Under the pieces are notes generated by a model, which made no database searches, was not told where the DNA came from, and saw only the letters and a program-made list of their open reading frames with translations. From Deferribacter abyssi (GTDB taxonomy: Bacteria; Chrysiogenota; Deferribacteres; Deferribacterales; Deferribacteraceae), in assembly GCF_049472655.1 (NCBI RefSeq), contig NZ_JAQNCS010000001.1, forward strand, positions 166,199 to 230,198: a stretch of DNA of 64,000 nucleotides. The letters run 5' to 3'. This document shows, in pieces, positions 34,598 to 43,861 of the stretch; the first letter of the stretch is position 1; each line of letters opens with the position of its first letter. The position numbers were made by a program, and so were the translations under genes.

Positions 34598-35398
34598 TTA
34601 GTTTAATTTTATGATATTTATTAATGTAAAAATAATTGTTCCAATAACAACTGTAGTGGCACCTGGCGGCAAATCGTAAAAATATGCGATAAAAAATGAG
34701 ATGCTAAAAATGAATAAAGAAAGTATAGTTGATACTAAAATAGTTACTCTATAACTGTTAGTGAAGCTTAAAGCAATGCTAGCTGGTATAGTCATAAAAG
34801 CGGTTAGTAAGATAATTCCTATAATTTTAATACCAATTACTATAGCTAATGTGATACTAAACAATATTATATAATTGATAAAATTTGTGTTTATTCCTGA
34901 AACTTTTGCTACATCTTCATCAAACAGTGTAAAAATTATATCTTTGAAAAATAATGAATAAACTGTAAAAATTAGTAAGCTTACAAAAATTGCTTTTAAT
35001 AAATCTGATTTTGTTGATGAGATAACGCTTCCGAATAAAATGGCATTTAAATCAAAAGCTCCATTATCGCTAAATTTTAGAAAAATTATGCCCAATGCCA
35101 TGGTAAATGCAAAGAATATTCCTAAAATGGTTTCAAAATCTATAATTGTTCTTTTTTTAAGTTCATATACGGCAAAAGCCACAGTAAAACAAAAAACATA
35201 CAGCAAAATATTACTATTATAGTTTACTAGCAATGCTAAAGCTAATGCTCCAAATGCTGAATGGGAAATTGCTACTGTTAGAAAAGAGAGTTTTTTTTCA
35301 ATAACAAAAAACGATAAAAAACCACATAAAAAACTGAGTATTAAGCCAGTGAAAAAAGAGTATCGTATTAAGTCTAATGTGAAAATATCAATCATCAT
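34598..35398 (-). CDS. Metal ABC transporter permease (ZnuB/MntB family)
   Basis: A 266-residue membrane protein of the ABC-3 permease family. It has about seven to nine hydrophobic helices, SHSAFGALALALLV near the start, and PPGATTVVIGT near the end. ATG 35398 is chosen because AAAGGTG lies upstream and overlaps the ATPase stop. It is the last gene of a binding protein-ATPase-permease operon. Metal identity (Zn, Mn, or Ni) is not decided by sequence, but the divergent nikR favours nickel. Confidence 0.88.
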   Translation of the reverse strand: MMIDIFTLDLIRYSFFTGLILSFLCGFLSFFVIEKKLSFLTVAISHSAFGALALALLVNYNSNILLYVFCFTVAFAVYELKKRTIIDFETILGIFFAFTMALGIIFLKFSDNGAFDLNAILFGSVISSTKSDLLKAIFVSLLIFTVYSLFFKDIIFTLFDEDVAKVSGINTNFINYIILFSITLAIVIGIKIIGIILLTAFMTIPASIALSFTNSYRVTILVSTILSLFIFSISFFIAYFYDLPPGATTVVIGTIIFTLINIIKLN

Positions 35399-36167
35399 TA
35401 ACACCTTTACATGTAATGCAGTGATGGTCATGAATGATAAATTGTATATTTTTCCCAAAAAGTTTTTCTAATATTTCAATTTGTATTTCATTTTGAGGTG
35501 GGCCATGGTAATGTATTGTTTTATTCAAACATGCTATCATATCTACATAATTTGAAATAACACCAATATCATGAGTTACCATGAGAATGGAAATATTTTC
35601 TTCTTTTTTAAGTTTATTTATTAATTCATAGAAATCTTCTTGTCCAACTACATCTAAACCAGTAGCAGGTTCATCGAATAATAAAATTTTTGGTTTCATG
35701 GCCAAAAGTCTTGCAATTAATACCCTTTGTTTTTGTCCTCCAGAAAGTTTGTTAAATGGTTTATATGCATAGTTGGTCATACCGACTTTATTTAAAGAAT
35801 CTAAACATATTTCTTTATCTTTAGCAGTTGTTTTTTCTAAAAATCTTTTAAGTATTTTTCTACCCATTAATACAACATCATAAACCAATATTGGAAAATT
35901 GTAATTAATCAAATCTTTTTGTGGGAGATACCCTATCATACCTTTAGGAATTCTATTAAACTGTTTTCCCATAATTTTTATTGTTCCTGATGATGGCTTA
36001 TAGAAGCCTAATATAGTTTTTAACAATGTTGTTTTACCTCCGCCGTTAGGTCCCACAACGGCCATAATCTCTTTTTCTTTAAGAGTAAGGTTTATGTTTT
36101 GAAGTATATGCTTATTGCTTATTAAAACGTTTAGATTTTTTATCTCTATAACCAGATTATTTTCCAT
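35388..36167 (-). CDS. Metal ABC transporter ATP-binding protein (ZnuC family)
   Basis: A 259-residue ABC ATPase with Walker A GPNGGGKTT, signature LSGGQKQRVLIARLLA and Walker B ILLFDEPATGLD. The C-terminal FIIHDHHCITCKG is rich in His and Cys, a possible metal contact. ATG 36167 is used; a GTG two codons upstream (36173) is equally possible and neither has a clear Shine-Dalgarno. The gene overlaps the permease start and the end of the binding-protein gene. Confidence 0.88.
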   Translation of the reverse strand: MENNLVIEIKNLNVLISNKHILQNINLTLKEKEIMAVVGPNGGGKTTLLKTILGFYKPSSGTIKIMGKQFNRIPKGMIGYLPQKDLINYNFPILVYDVVLMGRKILKRFLEKTTAKDKEICLDSLNKVGMTNYAYKPFNKLSGGQKQRVLIARLLAMKPKILLFDEPATGLDVVGQEDFYELINKLKKEENISILMVTHDIGVISNYVDMIACLNKTIHYHGPPQNEIQIEILEKLFGKNIQFIIHDHHCITCKGVNDD

Positions 36168-36969
36168 AGACACTTTTATAAAGTTTTTGTAGATTTATAT
36201 TGTAAAGTGAAATTATGGAATTATAAGGTGGATATCCTCCTATAGGTTCAAGTAATATTTTTTTTGCATTTAAGATATTAGCAACTGTAGCATTTATTTT
36301 GCTTTTATCATTGGTGGAGCATATTATAAATCTTACATGTTTTTTCTTTGCATTTTTCAGGAGTGTTGAAAGGGATTTTATGCTTGGTTCGTGTTTGCTC
36401 CCTTTTTTTATGTAACCGATAGAATTAATATTTATTTCATTTAACAGTTTTGTCCATGCAGGATGACATTCAATAACATTAATATTTTGAAAGTTAAATT
36501 TGTTTTTTAAACTTAATAATCTGTTTTTTAATTTGTTTGAGTTTGTTTTGTAAATATTACATTTAGATTTATTTAAATTACAGAGCGAATTAACAATAAT
36601 ATCTGAGATTATTGAAATATTTTTAAAAGAGAGCCAAATATGCGGGTTATCAGATTTTATAAAGTCATTTAAAAAAATTATTTTATTATTTTGCATAAAC
36701 TTAATAATCCATCCATCAAATCTTTTATCTATGCCGAAATAAATGTCTGTATTATACAATTTTTTAGCTGTTTCAATGGTCGGTTCAAAATGGTGTGGAT
36801 TTTCGCCTGGTTTGATAATGTATATTATATCAGAATTTACCCCTGCAATTTGAGTAACAATATCATAAATAGGGAAAATAGGTGTGGCGATTTTTATACA
36901 GTAACCATAAACTGATACTGTTAACTGTATTGCTACTAAAATTAAAATTGTTTTAAATTTTTTTTTCAT
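36157..36969 (-). CDS. Metal ABC transporter substrate-binding protein (ZnuA/TroA family)
   Basis: A 270-residue cluster A-1 binding protein. The signal is MKKKFKTILILVAIQLTVSV. The four usual ligand places carry His (NPHHFEP), His (NPHIW), His (ECHPAW) and Glu (LLEPIGG). The fourth position is more often Asp in zinc/manganese relatives, so this is of interest. No His-rich loop is present. GGAGGTTGCAAC precedes ATG 36969. It is divergent from nikR across 65 bases. Confidence 0.85.
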   Translation of the reverse strand: MKKKFKTILILVAIQLTVSVYGYCIKIATPIFPIYDIVTQIAGVNSDIIYIIKPGENPHHFEPTIETAKKLYNTDIYFGIDKRFDGWIIKFMQNNKIIFLNDFIKSDNPHIWLSFKNISIISDIIVNSLCNLNKSKCNIYKTNSNKLKNRLLSLKNKFNFQNINVIECHPAWTKLLNEININSIGYIKKGSKHEPSIKSLSTLLKNAKKKHVRFIICSTNDKSKINATVANILNAKKILLEPIGGYPPYNSIISLYNINLQKLYKSVYGK

Positions 36970-37034
36970 GTTGCAACCTCCTATATGATTATATATTAAA
37001 TATAATAAAATACAATTTATATAAAGGAGCATTT
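36970..37034. promoter_or_regulatory. Divergent promoter region between metal transporter and nikR
   Basis: These 65 bases hold both Shine-Dalgarno sites and an AT-rich dyad (TATATT-A-AATATA, 36992-37004). No clear GTATGA-type NikR site of the E. coli form is present. A NikR-controlled operator here is inferred from the divergent pair. Confidence 0.4.
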
Positions 37035-37436
37035 ATGGGTGTAGTAAGATTTGGGGTATCACTTCCGAAAGAAATAGCTCATCAATTTGATAATGCAATA
37101 AAAAAAGAAGGTTATGAGACTAGATCGAAGGCGATTTATGATTTAATAAAAAAATATATTATTCAAAGTAAATGGCAACACGGGGAAAAAATTGCAGGGA
37201 TTATATCAATACTTTATAATCACCATGAAAAGGATACGGTTAATACACTTTTAGATATACAACATGAATATCATGATATCATTATTTCATCTCAGCATAT
37301 ACATCTAGATAATGATAACTGTTTTGAAGTTATAATTGTAAAAGGGAAGAGTGATGATGTTGATGGGCTTTATAAACGCCTAAAAACATTAAGGCATATC
37401 AAGGATACATCATTAACGGTTGCGGATATTTCATAA
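37035..37436 (+). CDS. nikR: Nickel-responsive regulator NikR
   Basis: A 133-residue ribbon-helix-helix/ACT regulator. Residues 1-45 (RFGVSLPKEIAHQFD) are the DNA-binding ribbon. The C-terminal domain preserves the spacing of the square-planar nickel ligands of E. coli NikR: His in QHEYH (H76 equivalent), His and His in QHIH (H87, H89) and Cys in NDNC (C95), by hand alignment. It represses nickel uptake genes when nickel is abundant. AAAGGAG precedes the ATG. It is divergent from the metal transporter. Confidence 0.88.
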   Translation: MGVVRFGVSLPKEIAHQFDNAIKKEGYETRSKAIYDLIKKYIIQSKWQHGEKIAGIISILYNHHEKDTVNTLLDIQHEYHDIIISSQHIHLDNDNCFEVIIVKGKSDDVDGLYKRLKTLRHIKDTSLTVADIS

Positions 37437-37492
37437 TGATACTCTTAAAATTTATAAAAAGTTCATTCTTATATTTTTTATGTAAAAATCAA

Positions 37493-37987
37493 TTATTTTG
37501 TTAATAATTCTTTTACATATTTTTCAAGAGTTTTTTCATCGATAAATCCAACATGGAGGTTATATAGTTTTCCTCCTTTTAGATAAAAGATACTGGTGGG
37601 TATTGTGTTGATATTAAAATAGGATTCAAGTGAGCGGTCAGCATGGTAAACTGGATAGGTAATACCTTGTTCATTAACAAATTTGATTGCATCAGAAATC
37701 TTGTCGTCAATGGAAAAACCTAATATTACAAAACCGGTATCTTTTAATTTATTATAAACTTTGATGAACCCCGGGGTTTCCTGTCTGCAAGGAGGACACC
37801 AAGAAGCAAAGAAGTTTATAAGAATCACTTTATCTTTATACTGCTCTTTAAGTTTTTTGAATTCTGCCACATTTATATTTTTGAGTTCAGTGATTTCTTC
37901 TGAGGTTGAAGTTGTTTGTTTAGTATTTTGATTACAACCAAAAAATACTAAAAAAGCAAAAAGTATTAAAATTATAATTCTTTTCAT
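37493..37987 (-). CDS. TlpA/ResA-like lipoprotein thioredoxin
   Basis: A 164-residue extracytoplasmic thioredoxin of the AhpC/TSA-Redoxin type. It has a lipobox (VFFGC), then FFASWCPPCRQE with the CPPC redox centre, and a cis-Pro segment INTIPTSIFYLK. Such proteins reduce periplasmic disulfides, for example in cytochrome c maturation. TAGGAGGA precedes the ATG. No operon partner on the same strand is visible. Confidence 0.88.
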   Translation of the reverse strand: MKRIIILILFAFLVFFGCNQNTKQTTSTSEEITELKNINVAEFKKLKEQYKDKVILINFFASWCPPCRQETPGFIKVYNKLKDTGFVILGFSIDDKISDAIKFVNEQGITYPVYHADRSLESYFNINTIPTSIFYLKGGKLYNLHVGFIDEKTLEKYVKELLTK

Positions 37988-38087
37988 ATTTTCCTCCTAA
38001 AAATAATTATTAGAATAATTTTAAAAAATTTTCAATATATATAATTAAAAACTTTACTCATAGATAAAAAATGTGTAATTTCATTTT

Positions 38088-39764
38088 ATGAAAAGAAAAG
38101 GTTATTTTTGCTCAAAAGACTGTCCAGACTGCTGTCCATTTGAGGTAGATAATAAATTAAATTTTAACTATGTGGATAAGTTGAATATTACAATTCCGTT
38201 TGTCTGTAAAAAACTAAAAAGATTTTATGAAAGGGAAGTGCTAACAGGTGATTACTCCTTTGTTCTAGAGGCGGGAATAAAAGTGGGTAAGAGTTTTGAT
38301 GATGTATGTAAAGAAGTTGCAAGTTTTTTATTAGAGAACAAGAATAAAAATATACTTTACTTAAGAGGTAGTGGAAGCCTTGGGTTGTTCATGGGGTATT
38401 ATGATTTACTTTTTGAAAATTTTAAGAATTTATATTTTGTTGAAGGGAGTCTTTGTGACGAAACAGGGCTTTCTGCTCATGAAGATGATTTTGGTTGTGT
38501 TGTAAATCCAGCTCATGAAAACTTAAGAGAAGTGGATATTATATTACTTTTTGGTAAGAATTGCAAAGTGGTAAGTCCTCACCTGTATGCTTTTTTGAAA
38601 CAGTTAAAAAAAAATGGAAAAGAGATTATATATATTGACCCTATTTATACGGAAACTGCTAAAATTGCAGATAAATATATTAGAATAAATCCTGGCACTG
38701 ATGGGATTTTAGCTGCTTCAATCTTGGATAGTTTGAAATATAATGGAACTCTGAATACTAATCGTTTATTTCACTATTGTGGAGTGTCTCAAATCGATTT
38801 TGAATATTTGTTATCGTTGTTTTGTGAGAAAAAGGTTGGGATAATAACAGGGTTTGGGTTACAGCGTTATTCAAATGGAAAAAATATAGTTAACTGGATT
38901 AATAGACTGGCAGTAGAAACTAGTAATGAAAGATATCTATATTTTGGTAGACCATCAAAGATCAATTTTGAAAAACCGAAAGCTGATAAAAAGAAAAAGG
39001 TAAAAATTTATGAGATTCCAAATTATTTAAAGAAGAGTTTTTTTGATGTTTTTGTTATTGTGGCGGCAAATCCAATCATTACATACCCAGAATCTGGTGT
39101 GTGGCAGCAAGAGTTTTTAAATAAAAAAGTAGTTGTGGTGGATACGAATTTTACAGAAACAACAAAATATGCTGACTATTTTATAAAAGTAGGTGGAATG
39201 TTTGCACAACCAGATGCTATGGGGAGTTATTTCTTCAATATTGATAATATTAGAAAGGAAATGATTGTGGATTTGCCCAATGATTTGGATGTTGTAAAAA
39301 ATCTTGCAGAGCATTGTAAGTTTTCGATTGATTTTAAGAATATTGATGAAATTCTTTTAAAAGAAAAAATTGTAAAAAGAGTTTACAAACAACGAAATAT
39401 TCCGATTATTTCTCCCTACGTAGAAAAAGGGAAGTTTAGACTTTTAACCTTGTCAAATTATTTTTATCTCAATTCTCAATTGTCTGAAGATTATAAAAAG
39501 GAGAAGTTCGTTTTTATAAATCCAAAAGATGCAGATGCTCTTAAAATTTTAGATGGTGAAACTGTGACTTTAAAAAATGAATGTGGATATATTCATGTAA
39601 AGGTTAAGATAGATAGTAAAGTGTGTAGTGGTGTTATAATGACTTACAAAAATAGAAAATTAGATAATTTTATTGTTAATACCTTGACAAAATCAATACC
39701 CACTGATAGTGATAATGGCGTTGCAATTTATGATACATTTGTAGAGGTGTGTAAAAATTTATGA
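38088..39764 (+). CDS. Molybdopterin oxidoreductase, short form
   Basis: A 558-residue protein of the Mo-bis-MGD (formate dehydrogenase/thiosulfate reductase) superfamily. The N terminus has C8, C12, C15 or C16 and C40, a CX3CX2C...C motif for [4Fe-4S]. GSLCDETGLSAHED lies where the catalytic Cys/Sec region is expected, and a C-terminal molybdopterin-dinucleotide-binding domain (FVFINPKDADALKILDGETV) ends the protein. It is shorter than most catalytic subunits. No electron-transfer partners adjoin; a one-helix peptide overlaps by 4 bases downstream. The substrate is unknown. No Shine-Dalgarno is obvious. Confidence 0.78.
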   Translation: MKRKGYFCSKDCPDCCPFEVDNKLNFNYVDKLNITIPFVCKKLKRFYEREVLTGDYSFVLEAGIKVGKSFDDVCKEVASFLLENKNKNILYLRGSGSLGLFMGYYDLLFENFKNLYFVEGSLCDETGLSAHEDDFGCVVNPAHENLREVDIILLFGKNCKVVSPHLYAFLKQLKKNGKEIIYIDPIYTETAKIADKYIRINPGTDGILAASILDSLKYNGTLNTNRLFHYCGVSQIDFEYLLSLFCEKKVGIITGFGLQRYSNGKNIVNWINRLAVETSNERYLYFGRPSKINFEKPKADKKKKVKIYEIPNYLKKSFFDVFVIVAANPIITYPESGVWQQEFLNKKVVVVDTNFTETTKYADYFIKVGGMFAQPDAMGSYFFNIDNIRKEMIVDLPNDLDVVKNLAEHCKFSIDFKNIDEILLKEKIVKRVYKQRNIPIISPYVEKGKFRLLTLSNYFYLNSQLSEDYKKEKFVFINPKDADALKILDGETVTLKNECGYIHVKVKIDSKVCSGVIMTYKNRKLDNFIVNTLTKSIPTDSDNGVAIYDTFVEVCKNL

Positions 39765-40018
39765 AAAAGTTTAATAAATATTTTGGTGGAGAATATTTAA
39801 AATATTGGTATGCAGCTTTTATAGTAATTGTGATTATAATGTTATTGATAAGTTATAATAATCGTACAGTGGATAAGTATGAGCTGTATCTTTTCGATAA
39901 TAATGGTAAAGTAGTGGAGAAAACTATTATTACAAAAGAGGAATATAAAAATCTTGAAGGTAGATTACCAATAACAAAAGCGTTGAAACCTATAAAAAGA
40001 TTTAAATTTTTACCATGA
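39761..40018 (+). CDS. Small membrane-anchored protein of unknown function
   Basis: An 85-residue protein with one N-terminal transmembrane helix (AAFIVIVIIMLLISY) followed by a short hydrophilic tail (KYELYLFDNNGKVVEKTI). It starts in the ATGA overlapping the molybdoprotein stop and ends in the ATGA that starts the cysteine desulfurase. The tight coupling is good evidence that it is real. Function not recognised. Confidence 0.65.
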   Translation: MKKFNKYFGGEYLKYWYAAFIVIVIIMLLISYNNRTVDKYELYLFDNNGKVVEKTIITKEEYKNLEGRLPITKALKPIKRFKFLP

Positions 40019-41121
40019 TTTATCTTGACTTTGCAGCTACATCACCTGTGTATGATACTATTCTAAAAAATATTGAAGAGATGTACAAAAAGTATTTTTA
40101 TAATCCATCGTCCAAATATTATCCTGCGATTCAAGCTCAGAAATTTTATGAAATGCAAAGGGAGCGTGTGGCTGATGTTTTGAAAGTAAAAAAAGATTCG
40201 ATTGTTTTTACGGCATCTGCTACAGAATCAAATAATTTGGTTTTAAAAGGACTTAATTATAAGGACAGACAAAAAATTGTTGTATGGGCATTAGAGCATA
40301 AATCTATTACAGCTCAGTTTGAAACATTGAAGAAGTATGGAGTGAAAATTGCCATAATTAATAATAAAATAGGTGTTGTAAAAGAAGATGATGTTTTAAA
40401 TCTTATTGATAATAATACAAAGCTTGTTTGTATAATGGGGGTTAACAACGAAACTGGAGCATTAAATCCTATTGAAAGGATAGCTGAGCAAATTAAAAAA
40501 TATGATAAAGACATTTTGGTTATGACTGATATAGTTCAATGGTTTGGTAAGTTAGAAATAAATCTTGAAAACGTGGATTTTGCCACATTTAGTGGGCATA
40601 AAATTGGAGGATTAAGGGGTTGTGCAGGTCTGTATGTTAAAAATAAGGAAAAATTGCATTCTGTTATAGAAGGTGGGGGGCATGAGTTTGGTATTAGAAG
40701 CGGTACTGAGAATATTATTGGAGCTTACTCTCTTGCTGAAGCAGCAGTTATAAGCAGAAAAAAGTATATGGAAAATTGGGGATATTTAATGAAACTGAAA
40801 GAAATACTCGTCCATTTTTGCAAAGAAAATGGATTTCTAATAAATTCTCCTGAAGAATCTATTCCTTATATTTTTAATTTTTCAACAGGGAGGATTCCTT
40901 CAGAGGTACTCATTAATTATCTTTCAAGTAAGGGTATTTTTGTATCAAGTGGTTCAGCTTGTAACAAAGGGAAATCATCATCCGTTTTGAAGACTATGGG
41001 GTTCTCTGATATTGTTGTAAATTCGTCTATAAGGGTTTCGTTGCATCCTGATACTAGATTAGAAGATATTGAACATTTTTGTCATGAGGTAAAAGAAGGG
41101 GTGGAAAAGCTTGCATTATGA
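40015..41121 (+). CDS. Cysteine desulfurase (NifS/IscS class V aminotransferase)
   Basis: A 368-residue PLP enzyme. MIYLDFAATSP starts the protein, SGHKIGGLRGCAGLYV holds the PLP lysine, and SSGSACNKGKSSSVLK holds the active-site cysteine on its mobile loop. It removes sulfur from cysteine as a persulfide. The next gene, thiI, overlaps by 4 bases, so the likely acceptor is ThiI for tRNA 4-thiouridine. Iron-sulfur scaffold genes are not adjacent. Confidence 0.9.
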   Translation: MIYLDFAATSPVYDTILKNIEEMYKKYFYNPSSKYYPAIQAQKFYEMQRERVADVLKVKKDSIVFTASATESNNLVLKGLNYKDRQKIVVWALEHKSITAQFETLKKYGVKIAIINNKIGVVKEDDVLNLIDNNTKLVCIMGVNNETGALNPIERIAEQIKKYDKDILVMTDIVQWFGKLEINLENVDFATFSGHKIGGLRGCAGLYVKNKEKLHSVIEGGGHEFGIRSGTENIIGAYSLAEAAVISRKKYMENWGYLMKLKEILVHFCKENGFLINSPEESIPYIFNFSTGRIPSEVLINYLSSKGIFVSSGSACNKGKSSSVLKTMGFSDIVVNSSIRVSLHPDTRLEDIEHFCHEVKEGVEKLAL

Positions 41122-42287
41122 AAAAGGTACTTGTTTTTAATTATTCAGAAATTTCATTGAAAAAAAAGAATAGAAAATATTTTGAAGAGAAAGTCTTTTT
41201 TCATATTAAAAAGATTGCTGATTTTTATTTACTTGGGAAAACAAGATTCTTGAGAGGTCGATTTTATATTGAAGTTAATAATGAAGAAAAACTGAATAGA
41301 GCAGTTGATAGGTTTAGAAATGTTTTTGGTTTGCAATCAGTATTTTTAGGGTATAAAACGGAGAAAGAGATAGAAAATTTAGTTGAAGCAGCATCAAAGT
41401 TAATATCTGAGCAAGATAACTCATTTAAAATAAAATCGAAGAGGACTGATAAATCCTTTAAATTAAACTCTATGGAGCTTAATCAGATTATAGGAAGTAA
41501 AATTTTGGAAATTTTTCCAAAATTAAATGTTAATGTTCATAGACCAGATGCTGAGTTGATTATAGAGATTCACAAAGATTTTGCTTTTGTGATGAAGAAA
41601 CTGTTTAATTGTTCAAAAGGGCTACCTTATGCTTCATCAGGAAAAGTGGTTACTCTGTTATCAGGAGGGATTGATTCTCCTGTTGCAACATGGATGATGA
41701 TGAAAAGAGGGTGCGAAATTATTCCTGTTCATTTTCATACACCACCATATACTGGAGCTACTCTTATAGAAAAAATTAAAAATATAGTTAGGAGTTTGAG
41801 CTATTACGCTGATAAAGAGATAAGTCTTCATTTAGTAAATTTTACAGATATTCAGGTAGCTATAAAGAAGTTTGCTCATGATAAATTTACGACAATTTTA
41901 TCTAGAAGGTTTATGCTAAAGATTGCAGAGGAAATAGCAATTCAAAACGATGCAAAGGGAATCGTTACAGGAGATGCTTTGGGGCAGGTAGCAAGTCAGA
42001 CATTAGAAAATATTATGTGCATTAATGAGGTTGTGAAATTGCCTGTGTTGAGACCTTTGATTGGATTTGATAAAGATGAAATTGAGGGTATTGCAAAAAA
42101 AATAAAAACTTATGAAATTTCAATAATGGATGGTGTTGATTGTTGTCATTTATTTTCACCAAAAAATCCTGAGACAAGAGGTAAAATTGAGACAGTAATT
42201 GCTGAGGAGCAAAAAGTAATAGATGCACTAAATGGAAAAATACCCTACAATTGTGAAATAGTAACGATAACCTCTTACTATCATTGA
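41118..42287 (+). CDS. thiI: tRNA 4-thiouridine synthetase ThiI (no rhodanese domain)
   Basis: A 389-residue protein with ferredoxin-like/THUMP domain (1-165) and an adenylating PP-loop domain with SGGIDSPVATWMM (about 178-190). A Cys pair CCHLF sits near residue 344, where the catalytic disulfide partner of E. coli ThiI lies. The C-terminal rhodanese domain is absent, as in many Bacillus/archaeal-type forms, so sulfur must come from the cysteine desulfurase encoded next to it. It makes s4U in tRNA. Confidence 0.9.
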   Translation: MKKVLVFNYSEISLKKKNRKYFEEKVFFHIKKIADFYLLGKTRFLRGRFYIEVNNEEKLNRAVDRFRNVFGLQSVFLGYKTEKEIENLVEAASKLISEQDNSFKIKSKRTDKSFKLNSMELNQIIGSKILEIFPKLNVNVHRPDAELIIEIHKDFAFVMKKLFNCSKGLPYASSGKVVTLLSGGIDSPVATWMMMKRGCEIIPVHFHTPPYTGATLIEKIKNIVRSLSYYADKEISLHLVNFTDIQVAIKKFAHDKFTTILSRRFMLKIAEEIAIQNDAKGIVTGDALGQVASQTLENIMCINEVVKLPVLRPLIGFDKDEIEGIAKKIKTYEISIMDGVDCCHLFSPKNPETRGKIETVIAEEQKVIDALNGKIPYNCEIVTITSYYH

Positions 42288-42367
42288 TAAATATATAATT
42301 CAGCAGTGTAACTTTATGATAAACAATAGATTTTTTATTGGCGTTTGCAATGTCGTGTTTGTATATC

Positions 42368-43861
42368 TTACTGTACTATATAATGCTTTTTTATAAACTG
42401 ATATACAAGTCTTAAACCAAACCCTGTAGCTCCTTTACCGAAAATATGATGTTTATCATCGATATATGCTGGTCCAGCAATATCTAAATGTATCCACGGA
42501 TAATTATCAACAAATTGTTGAAGGAAAAGAGCAGCAATAATAGAACCAGCTTCTCCTCTTTTTTTTGCAATATTGATGAGATCTGATACATCCCCTTTTA
42601 TTCTTTTTTCGTAATCTTCAAAAAGAGGCAATTCCCAAATATCTTCAGCTAAGTCATAAGAAATATCTAAGATATTTTTGGCTAAAAAACGTCTGTTTGA
42701 AAATAAACCTGCACAATAAGATCCTAATGCTACAACACATGCCCCAGTGAGGGTAGCCATATCAATTATTAAATCAGGATCAGTTTGTGTTGCTTCATAA
42801 AGGGCATCAGCCAAAATTAATCTTCCTTCGGCATCAGTGTTTAATATTTCAACGGTTTTTCCGGACTTTGATTTTATTATATCTCCAGGCTTGTAAGAAT
42901 TATTACTTATTATATTTTCCACAAGAGGTAGATAACAATATACATTTATTTTTTCGTTCAGATCATGTAATGTTTTAACAATTCCGAAAACTGTGGCAGC
43001 ACCCGCCATATCTGTTTTCATGTTTTCAATATGACCAGTTGGCTTTAAATTCATTCCACCAGAGTCGAAAGTGACACCTTTGCCAACAAGAGCAATATTA
43101 TCCTTACTTTCAGGGCGACCTTTATATTCAATTTTTACAAGACATGGTTTGTTTGCCCCACCTTTACCCACAGCTATGATAAGATTGAATCCTTCTTTGA
43201 TTAGATCTTCATAATTGAGGACTGTTATTTTTAATCTGTCAGTTTCAAATTTTTTTATAATTTGAGCAAATTTTTTAGGATTTAGATCTGAGTGTGGAGT
43301 ATTTACAAGATCTTTTACTAAATATATATTTTTAAAAATAATATCTAATAATGGAAGATCTTTGTCGAAAATTTTTTTTGTTTTATTACTATTTGTTATA
43401 ATCTCAATTTCTTCAAGTTCATAGTCATTACTGTTGCTTTTATATTTATCAAATTCATAAAGTCCAAAATATATACCTTCTATAAATGACTTGGTATAAT
43501 TAAAATCTTTTCTTTCAGAATAAAGATCTTCAAAAGCGAGCATTGAAAAAGTAAATATTTTATCTTTTTTAAGAGTTTCCGCAATTTTATTACCAAGTTT
43601 CATATATTCTCTATATTCTTCAATTTCTTTTGGGATGTTCATAATATAGATTTTTTTAAGTTTTTTGTTGATTTCAAGATAAAAGCTTTTAATTTCTCTT
43701 TCTTCAAAGTTGAAAAAGTCAGAATTTAAAATTTTCTTAATTTCTTCATCTAATTTTTTACCTGTTAGTGGTTTTAAGGTATCAATATTTCTAAAAACAG
43801 GAATAAGTATTGCTTCTTTTTTGCTTCCTAATGCTGTTTTTTTCCTACAAACGATTTTCAT
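42368..43861 (-). CDS. pepA: Leucyl aminopeptidase (M17)
   Basis: A 497-residue cytosol aminopeptidase. The C-terminal catalytic domain has VGKGVTFDSGGMNLKPTG and the signature NTDAEGRLILADAL, giving the two-metal site. The N-terminal domain is divergent. It removes N-terminal residues from peptides, which fits the peptide uptake genes in the window. It is preceded on the minus strand by the gene at 43845, which overlaps by 17 bases. Confidence 0.93.
   Translation of the reverse strand: MKIVCRKKTALGSKKEAILIPVFRNIDTLKPLTGKKLDEEIKKILNSDFFNFEEREIKSFYLEINKKLKKIYIMNIPKEIEEYREYMKLGNKIAETLKKDKIFTFSMLAFEDLYSERKDFNYTKSFIEGIYFGLYEFDKYKSNSNDYELEEIEIITNSNKTKKIFDKDLPLLDIIFKNIYLVKDLVNTPHSDLNPKKFAQIIKKFETDRLKITVLNYEDLIKEGFNLIIAVGKGGANKPCLVKIEYKGRPESKDNIALVGKGVTFDSGGMNLKPTGHIENMKTDMAGAATVFGIVKTLHDLNEKINVYCYLPLVENIISNNSYKPGDIIKSKSGKTVEILNTDAEGRLILADALYEATQTDPDLIIDMATLTGACVVALGSYCAGLFSNRRFLAKNILDISYDLAEDIWELPLFEDYEKRIKGDVSDLINIAKKRGEAGSIIAALFLQQFVDNYPWIHLDIAGPAYIDDKHHIFGKGATGFGLRLVYQFIKKHYIVQ

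Noticed and set aside
38088..39764. Selenocysteine in the molybdoprotein
   Set aside because: The frame has no internal TGA; Cys occupies the likely position (GSLCDETG).
42288..42367. TGTAAC sequence at about 42307 as a fourth ECF promoter
   Set aside because: No CGTT at 16-17 bases and no gene starts downstream; the flanking genes converge here.
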